Shown: piece by piece, positions 18,099 to 26,045 of the stretch
Numbering within the stretch: position 1 is the stretch's first letter
How the letters are laid out: each line of letters opens with the position of its first letter
Assembly (NCBI GenBank): GCA_910583675.1
Contig: CAJTYH010000003.1
Span: 1-64,000, forward strand
Direction of reading: 5' to 3'
Length of the DNA stretch: 64,000 nt
Source: an uncultured Muribaculaceae bacterium
GTDB taxonomy: Bacteria; Bacteroidota; Bacteroidia; Bacteroidales; Muribaculaceae
The notes under the pieces: model-generated
Told to the model about the DNA's origin: nothing
What the model saw: the letters and a program-made list of their open reading frames with translations, nothing else
Databases searched by the model: none
Made by a program: the position numbers and the translations under genes

Positions 18099-19589
18099 TC
18101 AATGGGTTTGCTTGCGCAATCTGGCAACCTGGAATCCCATCGTTTCACGGTATTTTGCCACGGTGCGACGGGCTATTGCCAGTCCTTCCTTTTCCAGAAG
18201 TAGGGTCAGCTCACGGTCGCTCAGCGGTTTGCTTTTGTCTTCTTGCTCTATGGCGGATCTTATCACGGCCATCACGCGGTTTGCCGTTACGGATTCGTCG
18301 TCCTCACGTATCCTTTCGTTGAAAAATTTCTTTAACGGGTAGATGCCGCGGATGGTGGCCACGTATTTGCCTTGGGTGGCTCGGGATATGACTGAAAGGT
18401 TGTAGCCGGTAATGGCGGCCACGTCCTTCAGCACCATGGGTCTTATATCCTCCTCTTCTTCCGTCTGAAAGAACCTGCGTTGTAGCTTAAGTATTGCGCT
18501 CATGACATTGAAGAGGGTTTGTTGCCGCATGTTCACGATCTTTATGAAATTGCGTGCATCCTCGCGTTTGGTTCTGATAAAGGCACGGGCTTCCTCTGCT
18601 TGTCTTCCGGAGGCTGTCCTTACGCTGTCATCTTCGGCAAATGTGGCTTCGATGCGCAGTTCCGGCACGCTGTTCAGAAGCGACAGTGACAGTTGTCCGT
18701 TCTCTCCGGTTTCCACACTGAAATCGGGGGTTATCCCGCTGCTGCCATGCTCCATGCGCATATCCGGCACTCCTCCACCCGGTTTAGGGTCAAGGTGCTT
18801 TATGATTTCGGCCGCTTCCGTTACGGCTTCCAGGCTTATGCCGAGACGTGTGGCGATGCGGCCGTAGTGCTTTTTTGCGAAAAGGTCAAAATAGGAGGAT
18901 ACGATTTCAATGGCTGTTAGAGTGGCGGTAGTGCGTGGCATGCGTCTGAGTTGCAGCCACAGGCAGTCGCGCAGATCGGTGGCTCCCACCCCGGGAGGAT
19001 CAAGGGTGCGCACCATTTTCCAGATTCGATCAATTTCCTCGTCGGACACATCTATGCCGTTTTCTATGGCCATGTCGTCGGCCAAAGCCTGGCACGTCCG
19101 TGTCATGTATCCGTTTGGATCGATGTTTCCTACGATATATCGTGCGATCTCCGCTTCTTTTTCGTCAAGGTCAAGTTCCGCCACCTGCGACATAAGGCGT
19201 TCCGTGAGTCCCTCCCCGTCGGATTCGACGCCCTGTTCCGGATATGGGAGGTCGCGATCAAATGTGCGGCGTACATTTCTGCCAGCCGTTATTGGATTTC
19301 CCGTTGCCGGCGACAGGTAGTCGGGCATATCGTCTTCCGATCTGAAGTCGGCGCGTTGCATCTCGTCGGGGGTCTCGTTGAACGTGGAACCGTCCTCGGT
19401 TGTGGAGGCGGAGGAGTGCATCTCTTCCGTATGGTCTTCCACAGCTTCAAGTGCTGGCATTTCGTCAAGTGCGCGCTGAACTTCGTCTTCCACTTCGGGG
19501 CCTGTCATTTCAAGCATGCGCACAAACTGCACTTGCAGAGGCGTAAGTCTCTGCGTCTGTTTGAGTTCGGTGCCCAGTTGCTGTTTCAT
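18099..19589 (-). CDS. rpoN: RNA polymerase sigma-54 factor
   Basis: Sigma-54, 496 residues, the usual length. Region I at the N-terminus has 'LKQTQRLTPLQVQFVRMLEM', followed by a highly acidic region II. The core-binding domain begins near residue 125. The C-terminal RpoN box is 'ARRTVAKYR', needed for recognition of -24 promoter elements. It directs enhancer-dependent transcription; no bacterial enhancer-binding protein gene lies in this window. Confidence 0.96.
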   Translation of the reverse strand: MKQQLGTELKQTQRLTPLQVQFVRMLEMTGPEVEDEVQRALDEMPALEAVEDHTEEMHSSASTTEDGSTFNETPDEMQRADFRSEDDMPDYLSPATGNPITAGRNVRRTFDRDLPYPEQGVESDGEGLTERLMSQVAELDLDEKEAEIARYIVGNIDPNGYMTRTCQALADDMAIENGIDVSDEEIDRIWKMVRTLDPPGVGATDLRDCLWLQLRRMPRTTATLTAIEIVSSYFDLFAKKHYGRIATRLGISLEAVTEAAEIIKHLDPKPGGGVPDMRMEHGSSGITPDFSVETGENGQLSLSLLNSVPELRIEATFAEDDSVRTASGRQAEEARAFIRTKREDARNFIKIVNMRQQTLFNVMSAILKLQRRFFQTEEEEDIRPMVLKDVAAITGYNLSVISRATQGKYVATIRGIYPLKKFFNERIREDDESVTANRVMAVIRSAIEQEDKSKPLSDRELTLLLEKEGLAIARRTVAKYRETMGFQVARLRKQTH

Positions 19590-19623
19590 GTCGTGTGGCG
19601 CGTAGTGATAGGGGAGGTAGCGG

Positions 19624-20259
19624 TTATAATTCGTCTATGTCTCCTGCGTTGCGTTCCATTATGGCAGCTGCAAGCGAGTCTCCAGTCTGTACGATGGCTA
19701 CGAGTGGGTAAAGTTTGCGTGCGGCATCGTAGTTGCGGCAGTCCTCGAAGCTGTTTTGGTTTACTCCCCAGGCTCCCATGTGCCAACGGATGGCGAGCAT
19801 TTCGTCGTCGCTCAGTTCCATCCCGCTGCAAAGGGCGAGAATGACGGATTTCTCGCCGTGTCCCATCGGGAAGTTACGGTAGGTTACCTTGTAGCCTTCC
19901 GCGTCCTCCCATTGTCCGAGTGCGTTCTTGCGCTTCTTCACCGAGCGTTGGTATATGTCGGTCTTGCATATGTCATGCAGCAGGGAGGCGATGATGATGC
20001 TCTCCCTTGAGACTTCAGTGGCGAGTGATGGTGCCACGGTTTTCATCCCTTCCCATACTGCCAGAGCGGCCTTGCACGCGTTAAGGGAGTGAAGCGCGAG
20101 ACCCCCCTCCACGTTGAGATGATGGCCTGCAGAGGCGGGCGCTTCAAAGAATCCTTGTGTCGCAAGGTCTTCGAGCAATCCATCCACACCCTCGCGGCCA
20201 GTAGATCTAAGGAGATTCTCAAATTCTTCCTTGCAGGCTTTGGCGTCTACTTTTGCCAT
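19624..20259 (-). CDS. HD-domain protein (putative phosphohydrolase)
   Basis: A 211-residue soluble protein with an HD motif in 'IIIASLLHDICKTDIYQ' (about residues 90-105), an upstream His in 'LALHSLNACKA', and a downstream 'IRWHMGAWG' that can supply a further metal ligand. HD-domain proteins of this size are often nucleotide or phosphoester hydrolases. The exact substrate is not recognisable. It lies 34 bases upstream of rpoN on the same strand. Confidence 0.65.
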   Translation of the reverse strand: MAKVDAKACKEEFENLLRSTGREGVDGLLEDLATQGFFEAPASAGHHLNVEGGLALHSLNACKAALAVWEGMKTVAPSLATEVSRESIIIASLLHDICKTDIYQRSVKKRKNALGQWEDAEGYKVTYRNFPMGHGEKSVILALCSGMELSDDEMLAIRWHMGAWGVNQNSFEDCRNYDAARKLYPLVAIVQTGDSLAAAIMERNAGDIDEL

Positions 20260-20292
20260 ATGTCATAGAATTTTTTCTTCGTTTGAAATAAA

Positions 20293-20312
20293 CAGGGACT
20301 CATAGCTCCCTG
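20293..20312 (-). terminator. terminator after folB
   Basis: CAGGGA (20293-20298) pairs with TCCCTG (20307-20312) around an 8-base loop. On the minus strand the hairpin is followed by TTTATTTC, consistent with termination of folB transcription; a T-run also follows on the plus strand. Confidence 0.45.
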
Positions 20313-20343
20313 AGGTATTTTTTTACGTACTATATAGTAGACC

Positions 20344-20700
20344 TTACCACTCGATCTTCACGGAGGCGCCCTTCATTGGCACCGGAATGGGTGGCGTGAC
20401 CTTGGTGATCTTGACCTTGCCCCCTTCCAGGAAATCCCATCTGTCGCGTATGGCTTTCATAAGCTTTATCGCGACGGTTTCAAGTAGCTCGCATGGCTCG
20501 GACATTATTTGGTTGGCAATGTCGGCCATGTCGGCGTAGTTTACGGTAGAATCGATGTCCTCGCGTTCCATGCTGGAAACGGATGGGCTGAACCACGCTT
20601 CAATTGAAACCTCGAAAATATTTCCCACTTGCTTTTCCTGCGGGAGCAGCCCGTGGAAAGCGCGGATACGCATTCGATCAAGTTCGACTGTAAGTCTCAT
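20344..20700 (-). CDS. folB: dihydroneopterin aldolase
   Basis: A 118-residue FolB of folate synthesis, converting dihydroneopterin to 6-hydroxymethyl-dihydropterin. 'IRAFHGLLPQEKQVGNIFEV' is the family N-terminal signature, 'TVNYADMADI' the middle motif and 'VKITKVTPPIP' contains the conserved Lys. The length is normal. It is flanked by a terminator and by a lipoprotein gene about 160 bases upstream. Confidence 0.93.
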   Translation of the reverse strand: MRLTVELDRMRIRAFHGLLPQEKQVGNIFEVSIEAWFSPSVSSMEREDIDSTVNYADMADIANQIMSEPCELLETVAIKLMKAIRDRWDFLEGGKVKITKVTPPIPVPMKGASVKIEW

Positions 20701-20859
20701 GGTGCAATGTCGCTTGTATTTACATACAAAGTTAGCTATTTTTCCCCGGTTGCAAAAATCATTCCAGAATATAAGAATGCCCGCACCGGTTTGTACGTTC
20801 CGGTACGGGTGGTCTGTTGGCTTATGGTATTTTTATACGGGCTCTTGGATAACGCGCTC

Positions 20860-21696
20860 TTATTCTGCCGTGCGGCTGGCTGCAGCGGCGGCTTGTCTGC
20901 GGGCGATCTCTATGGTCTTTTCGAGGCGCTTGTGCTGCACTTCGTTGTCTCGGGCGCGAATCAGGGCGCGACTGTAGTTGTATGCGTTGGCTATCCCTTG
21001 TGCCTGTGTAGCGGATAGTTTTATCGCTTTGTTCTTGCCTCCGGTAAATTGCAGCGTTAGGGGAGCCGACGGGTTGGAAGCCAGATTCTTTATGGTTGCG
21101 TCACCGATGGTATCGCTCTGTTCCGGGGAGAACGTTATTACTTCCCCTCCGTCGATCCGGTAGTTGCTTTCCCCGTCATAAGGCACGGCGGGGGTGGAGG
21201 CTGATGCTGCAGGCCCGGTGATGGCGATCGCCGTATGCTTGAGCGACGGATTGGCAGAGGATACGATATAGAATTGTCCGATTTCCGACACTCGGGCTTC
21301 TATTCCGGTTGTGTTCATGAATGAGGGATTATAGCTTTTGGCATCGATCCAGTAACCTTCTATCATGCCGGGTGTCTTTACCCATTTGAGACGCGGCTTG
21401 AGATTTTCCATGGCCGCATTGTCGGCGATGTTGGTGGAGTCAATGGAGGCGATCTGTATCAATGCGAGCTGTTCTATTACCTGTGGACGTAGCAGCATCC
21501 CTTCACGCTGTATGCCCATTTCAGAGATGTATGTCTTCTGTAGGGAATCCAGCAGTGATGTGGCGCGATTGTAGTCTTTGGCTTCAAAAGCCTGTGTGGC
21601 CTCTGTAAGCAGGGCGCGTGCCTGTGGATCCTCCTTTTGCCCGGAACATGCCGTCAGAAGAATTCCCGCGAGCGTATAGATGAAACCTTTTCTCAT
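20860..21696 (-). CDS. lipoprotein of unknown function with coiled-coil ends
   Basis: A 278-residue predicted lipoprotein (lipobox LTAC, about residues 14-17). After the signal comes a helical stretch ('ALLTEATQAFEAKDYNRATSL'), compatible with a TPR-like helix pair. A middle region of mixed strands follows, then a C-terminal charged helix ending in an Ala-rich tail. I do not recognise a family. It lies between folB and the RSH gene with gaps of over 100 bases on each side, so it may be its own unit. Confidence 0.6.
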   Translation of the reverse strand: MRKGFIYTLAGILLTACSGQKEDPQARALLTEATQAFEAKDYNRATSLLDSLQKTYISEMGIQREGMLLRPQVIEQLALIQIASIDSTNIADNAAMENLKPRLKWVKTPGMIEGYWIDAKSYNPSFMNTTGIEARVSEIGQFYIVSSANPSLKHTAIAITGPAASASTPAVPYDGESNYRIDGGEVITFSPEQSDTIGDATIKNLASNPSAPLTLQFTGGKNKAIKLSATQAQGIANAYNYSRALIRARDNEVQHKRLEKTIEIARRQAAAAASRTAE

Positions 21697-21793
21697 ATCT
21701 GTATAAAATAGCGATTATCTGTATGTCTATTAGCGATTGTCAATATGTTAATTAGCGTTTAATTATACCGTATATTTCGTCTTTCGCCCACTA

Positions 21794-21824
21794 AAAATTA
21801 CTAATTGCCAATTACTAATTATTT
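21794..21824. repeat. AT-rich repeat supplying the relA stop codon
   Basis: Alternating TAATTAGTAATT / GGCAATTAGTAATT units run from the last codons of the RSH gene (stop TAG at 21817-21815, minus strand) into the intergenic region. Related sequences occur at 35895-35924 and 54917-55030. Confidence 0.5.
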
Positions 21825-24106
21825 CTCTGTACTTCCTTGACCCCCTTTACGGTCTGGATCTTGCGGATTAGTGAATTGAGCATGCGGGTATCGGAAATCC
21901 CTATTATAAGGTGACCTTGAAACAATCCGTCATGCGAGTCTATGGAGATGTTTCGGAGGCTCACGTTTTTCTCCTTGTTGATAATGGAGGTGATGTTGGT
22001 GACGATGCCTATGTCGTCGCGACCTACCACACGTAGGGTGACGGCGAACTGTTCGCCGATCTTGCCCGACCATCTGGTGGTGATCATGCGGTAGGGGTAA
22101 CGCTCACGGATGTTATGGGCGTTCGGACAGTCTGTACGGTGTATCTTTATCACCCCTTCAGATGATATGAAACCGAACACGTCGTCGCCGTATATCGGGT
22201 TGCAGCATCTGGCGAATTTGTAGCTTATCCCTTTGATGTTGTTGCCGATAACCAGCACGTCGGTAGAGCCGGGAGTATTGCTGTCGGCGTTTTCCGGTGT
22301 GGTGCGCAGAGTGAATTCCTCTGCCGATACGGGCGCTGAATGGCTCTCACACTCTTTGTTGCCGTTCTCGAAATTCAGGTATTTTTCAGCGAGGGAGTTT
22401 ACGTCAAGTTTCTCGCCGGCGATGTCCCTGAAGAAGTCTGTCGAGTTCTTGAATCCGAGTTTCTTTATGAGACGGCTCAATGTGGCTTCGTCAAGGTCTA
22501 TCTTTCTGTTTTTGAAACGGCGTTCGAGCATTTCGCGGCCGAGGTCGGCTGTACGTCCCTGCTGTTCCTTTATGGTCTGGCGTATCTTCGTGCGAGCCTT
22601 TGATGTGGTGACGAAGTTGAGCCAGTCGGCTTTTGGCTGTTGTGAAGATGATGTGAGCACCTCCACCGTATCGCCGCTTTTCAGCTTGTATGTGATCTTT
22701 TCGTTTTTCCCGTTTACGCGTCCGCCGACGCAAGAGCATCCCAGTTTGGAGTGGATGTTGAACGCGAAATCAAGCAGGGTGGCGCCGGCCGGGAGGCGGT
22801 AGAGGTCTCCCTTGGGGGTGAATACGAATACTTCCTTGTCGTATATGTCCATCTTGAAATTGCGCATCAGCTCCATCGGGCCTGAGTTGGCGGTCTCAAG
22901 TATGTCGCGCACGTTGTTCATCCATGCGTCAAGGTTGCTCTCGCTCTTTATGCCTTTGTAACGCCAGTGTGCGGCAAGGCCTTTTTCGGCAACGAGATCC
23001 ATGCGGCGGGTGCGTATCTGCACTTCCACCCATTTCCCTTCCGGCCCTGCCACTGTGATGTGAAGGGACTCGTATCCGTTTGACTTGGGTATGCTGATCC
23101 AGTCTTTCATTCGCGACGGATTGGGCTGATACATGTCGGTAACAACCGAATATGCCATCCAGCAGTCGCTTTTTTCCTTTTCCGGGGGTGTGTCTATTAT
23201 GATGCGGATTGCGAAAAGGTCATAGATGTGGTCTATGTCGTTTTTCTGTTTGCGCATCTTGTTCCATATGGAGAAAATGGACTTTGTGCGCCCCTTTATG
23301 TCGAATTTCAGTCCGAGCGCTTCCAGTTTCTCTTTTATGGGGCCGATGAACGAGGCGATATATGCGTCGCGTGCGTTCTTTCGCTCGTTGAGCTGTTTTG
23401 CGATCGACGTATATGTGGGACGGTCGGTATACTTGAGCGACATGTCCTCCAGTTCGGACTTTATGGCATATAGTCCCAGTCGGTGAGCCAACGATGCATA
23501 GAGGTAGTTTGCTTCGTATGCCACATCCCTTACCAGTCTGTCGTTGGGGTGGTGGTTGATTATTTTCATAAGCACCAGACGATCCAGTATCATGATTATG
23601 ATAACTCTTATGTCGTCGGCAAACGTCATGAGCAATCGTCTGAAATTCTCTGATTCCACCGCTGTGCCTCTTTCATACAGCGACGATACTTTCAGGAGAC
23701 CGCGTACCATGCGTGCTATGTCTTCCCCCCATCTTGCGGCAACTTCCTCGGGGGAGTGGTGTCCTGTCAGGCAGATAGGGTAGAGCAGTATGGATACGAC
23801 CATGTTGCGATCCGGACTTACGCGGCGGCATAGTTCCATGGCTGTCTGCATGCTTCGCAGCAAGGTGGAGTTCCCGAACTTGTCGCGGCGGAATTGTCCC
23901 TCTTTGGCTGCTGTTCCCAATATGGTGCGCAAAGAGGTTATGTCCTCACTTGTGGCATCCCCCATTTCATCGGCAAAAAGCAGCAATTGCCTGTATGCGG
24001 CGGGAATGGATTTTATTTCAGGGGCTGTAAGCATGTTGTCTTTCAGTTCCATTTCCGTGAGGGGAATAGCTTCCGTGGGTGCCTGATGTTTTTCTTTCTC
24101 GCTCAT
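21815..24106 (-). CDS. relA: RelA/SpoT-family (p)ppGpp synthetase
   Basis: A 763-residue long RSH protein. The N-terminal HD-like region (about 50-210) lacks the catalytic His-Asp: 'LLYPICLTG' at 107-115 stands where hydrolases have 'LLHDVVEDT'. The synthetase domain is intact: 'GRTKSIFSIWNKM' (272-284), 'YDLFAIRIII' (295-304), 'RMKDWISIPKSNGYESLH' (332-349), 'EVQIRT' (361-366). TGS (about 428-490), a Cys-containing zinc-finger-like region and a C-terminal ACT domain follow. So it probably makes but does not degrade (p)ppGpp. It nevertheless has the RxKD synthetase motif usually seen in bifunctional enzymes. Confidence 0.9.
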   Translation of the reverse strand: MSEKEKHQAPTEAIPLTEMELKDNMLTAPEIKSIPAAYRQLLLFADEMGDATSEDITSLRTILGTAAKEGQFRRDKFGNSTLLRSMQTAMELCRRVSPDRNMVVSILLYPICLTGHHSPEEVAARWGEDIARMVRGLLKVSSLYERGTAVESENFRRLLMTFADDIRVIIIMILDRLVLMKIINHHPNDRLVRDVAYEANYLYASLAHRLGLYAIKSELEDMSLKYTDRPTYTSIAKQLNERKNARDAYIASFIGPIKEKLEALGLKFDIKGRTKSIFSIWNKMRKQKNDIDHIYDLFAIRIIIDTPPEKEKSDCWMAYSVVTDMYQPNPSRMKDWISIPKSNGYESLHITVAGPEGKWVEVQIRTRRMDLVAEKGLAAHWRYKGIKSESNLDAWMNNVRDILETANSGPMELMRNFKMDIYDKEVFVFTPKGDLYRLPAGATLLDFAFNIHSKLGCSCVGGRVNGKNEKITYKLKSGDTVEVLTSSSQQPKADWLNFVTTSKARTKIRQTIKEQQGRTADLGREMLERRFKNRKIDLDEATLSRLIKKLGFKNSTDFFRDIAGEKLDVNSLAEKYLNFENGNKECESHSAPVSAEEFTLRTTPENADSNTPGSTDVLVIGNNIKGISYKFARCCNPIYGDDVFGFISSEGVIKIHRTDCPNAHNIRERYPYRMITTRWSGKIGEQFAVTLRVVGRDDIGIVTNITSIINKEKNVSLRNISIDSHDGLFQGHLIIGISDTRMLNSLIRKIQTVKGVKEVQRNN

Positions 24107-24172
24107 TGTTTATTCCGTTTGCTCAATAGGGATTCTGGATGTGTGCCCCTGGTTGCCAATGGGGGTGAAGCA

Positions 24173-24961
24173 TTATTGCGTTTGCTGGTTTTCGCTGGAG
24201 CCTTGAGAGATGATGTAGTCTTTTACCTCCTGGAAAAGACGTGTGGCAAAGACGAATTCATTCAGTGCTTCGTTGGTGGTCGTGAATATGCGTTGCTTGT
24301 CTCCTACCCATTCGCGGTGCCCCTTGTTGATGAACACGATGTTTTCTCCGATGCCGAGCACGGAGTTCATGTCGTGGGTGTTGATTATGGTCGTGATGTC
24401 ATATTCATGCGTGATGGCGTGCAGTAGCTCGTCTATGAGGATGGAGGTCTTGGGATCCAGTCCGGAATTTGGCTCGTCGCAGAAGAGATAGCGGGGGTTG
24501 AGGGCTATGGCTCTTGCTATGGCCACGCGTTTCTGCATGCCGCCGGAAATCTCGGACGGGTACTTTGATTCCGCTCCTGTGAGGTTCACGCGGTTGATGC
24601 AGAAATGGGCGCGTTCGAGTTGCTCGGCGCGGCTCATCTTGGAGAACATCATCAACGGGAACATCACGTTGCCAAGCACTGTTTCGGAATCAAACAGGGC
24701 GGATCCCTGGAACAGCATCCCGATCTCATGACGGAGCTGCTTGATCTGGTTATCCGTCATTTTCATAAAATCACGGCCGTCATACAGTATTTCGCCTTCC
24801 TCAGGTCGCACAAGGCCGACGATGCATTTCATGAGCACTGTCTTGCCCGATCCGCTCTGACCGATGATGAGGTTCGTCTTGCCGGAATAGAACCGTGCAC
24901 TTACGTCGTGAAGTATGGTTTTGCCGTCAAAGGACTTTACGATGTTCTTTACTTCGATCAT
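24173..24961 (-). CDS. mlaF: ABC transporter ATPase, MlaF-like
   Basis: A 262-residue ATP-binding subunit. Walker A is 'GQSGSGKT' (about 35-42), the signature motif 'ISGGMQKRVAIARAI' and Walker B 'YLFCDEPNSGLDP'. 'SGGM' rather than SGGQ is typical of the Mla/Mce phospholipid-transport ATPases. It overlaps the permease gene by 4 bases (ATGA). Together the pair likely moves lipids between the inner and outer membranes; the Mce-domain partner is not in this window. Confidence 0.88.
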   Translation of the reverse strand: MIEVKNIVKSFDGKTILHDVSARFYSGKTNLIIGQSGSGKTVLMKCIVGLVRPEEGEILYDGRDFMKMTDNQIKQLRHEIGMLFQGSALFDSETVLGNVMFPLMMFSKMSRAEQLERAHFCINRVNLTGAESKYPSEISGGMQKRVAIARAIALNPRYLFCDEPNSGLDPKTSILIDELLHAITHEYDITTIINTHDMNSVLGIGENIVFINKGHREWVGDKQRIFTTTNEALNEFVFATRLFQEVKDYIISQGSSENQQTQ

Positions 24962-25707
24962 TGCAGTAGGAGTTTAGTGAGTATCACATCGAAAAGCAAT
25001 ATCAGGATGCTGCTTGACACAACGGCGTTGGTGCTCGCCTTGCCGACCTCAAGTGCGCCCCCTTTCACGTAATATCCGAAGTAGGATGATACGGAGGCTA
25101 TTATGAAGGCAAAGAAAAGCGATTTTATAAGTCCGTACCATACATACCATTCCACGAAAAGAGCCTGGATGCCGTAGATGAAACGGGATACGCTTATCAG
25201 GTCGGTGAACACGGCCACGCACCATCCCCCGACGAAGGATGTGGCGATGCAGAACACCACCAGCACCGGCATGAAGAGCACGAAAGCGAGTATCTTGGGA
25301 GTGACGAGGAAATTGGTCGAGTTAACACCCATTATCTCAAGGGCGTCTATCTGTTCGGTCACCCTCATCGTACCTATCTCCGACGCTATGTTGGATCCAA
25401 CCTTTCCTGCCAGTATCAGGCATAGTATCGAGTTGGAGAATTCGAGCAGCACTATGTCGCGCGTGGCCAATCCTACGGAATATGCCGGCATAAGGGGCGA
25501 TTGCACGTTGAGCTGCATCTGTATGGTGCAGACTGCCCCTATGAACAACGAAATAACAATTACCAGCGGAATGGAATCCACGCCGAGCTTCATGATTTCG
25601 AGTACGGTGCGGCGTCCGAACACAGACCACTTGTCTGGCATCGCGAAAGCCCTTTTCAGAAACAGGGTGTATTTCCCCAGTTGCTCCAGGGATTTTGTCA
25701 ATATCAT
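24958..25707 (-). CDS. mlaE: ABC transporter permease, MlaE-like
   Basis: A 249-residue MlaE/YrbE permease with five to six hydrophobic spans. Family motifs include 'IVISLFIGAVCTIQMQ', 'ARDIVLLEFSNSI' and 'ISEIGTMRVTEQIDALEIMGVN' (the conserved E-x-G-T-M-x-V-x-E-Q-I-D-A-L loop). It is the first gene of the two-gene mlaE-mlaF operon, with a TACCTTTG -7 box about 95 bases upstream. Confidence 0.9.
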   Translation of the reverse strand: MILTKSLEQLGKYTLFLKRAFAMPDKWSVFGRRTVLEIMKLGVDSIPLVIVISLFIGAVCTIQMQLNVQSPLMPAYSVGLATRDIVLLEFSNSILCLILAGKVGSNIASEIGTMRVTEQIDALEIMGVNSTNFLVTPKILAFVLFMPVLVVFCIATSFVGGWCVAVFTDLISVSRFIYGIQALFVEWYVWYGLIKSLFFAFIIASVSSYFGYYVKGGALEVGKASTNAVVSSSILILLFDVILTKLLLQ

Positions 25708-25799
25708 CTCAAAAAGTGTTCTTAATTCTCATAAAAATGCCTCGGCACGAGTATTCTTGAATACGACATATGCCGACATCCCCATCCATAAACAATTAA

Positions 25800-25807
25800 C
25801 AAAGGTA
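25800..25807 (-). promoter_or_regulatory. -7 box for mlaE-mlaF
   Basis: TACCTTTG on the minus strand at 25807-25800, just beyond the tRNA-Cys terminator. No convincing -33 element is seen, so the call rests on the -7 box and position. Confidence 0.3.
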
Positions 25808-25851
25808 ATGAGTTTTTTGCTTCATTACGCTTAAGAAATCTTAAAAAACAG

Positions 25852-25875
25852 AAAGCCCGACTTAAGTCGGGCTTT
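25852..25875 (-). terminator. rho-independent terminator of tRNA-Cys
   Basis: A perfect palindromic stem AAAGCCCGAC / GTCGGGCTTT around TTAA, followed on the minus strand by CTGTTTTTTAAG. It begins 5 bases after the tRNA 3' end. Confidence 0.85.
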
Positions 25876-25880
25876 GAATG

Positions 25881-25951
25881 AGGTACCAAGCGGAATCGAA
25901 CCGCTGTAGACGGTTTTGCAGACCGTTACCTAACCACTCGGCCATGGTACC
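25881..25951 (-). tRNA. tRNA-Cys (GCA)
   Basis: A 71-base tRNA. The acceptor stem GGTACCA/TGGTACC is perfect with discriminator T. The D arm includes GAGTGGTTAGGTA, the anticodon stem ACGGT/ACCGT holds loop CTGCAAA (anticodon GCA), and the T arm has GGTTCGATTCC. CCA is not encoded. It is flanked by its own promoter (25968-25998) and terminator (25852-25875). Confidence 0.95.
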
Positions 25952-25967
25952 ATGACGATTGCGGGTA

Positions 25968-25998
25968 CAAAGGTACGCATTATTTTTGATTATGCAAA
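25968..25998 (-). promoter_or_regulatory. tRNA-Cys promoter
   Basis: On the minus strand: TTTG at 25998-25995, 19-bp spacer, TACCTTTG at 25975-25968. This is a perfect Bacteroidetes consensus pair ending 16 bases before the tRNA 5' end. Confidence 0.75.
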
Positions 25999-26045
25999 TT
26001 TTTCCAGACGGTTTTTGTCCGTGCTTCTATTGGCAGGCACGTTTT

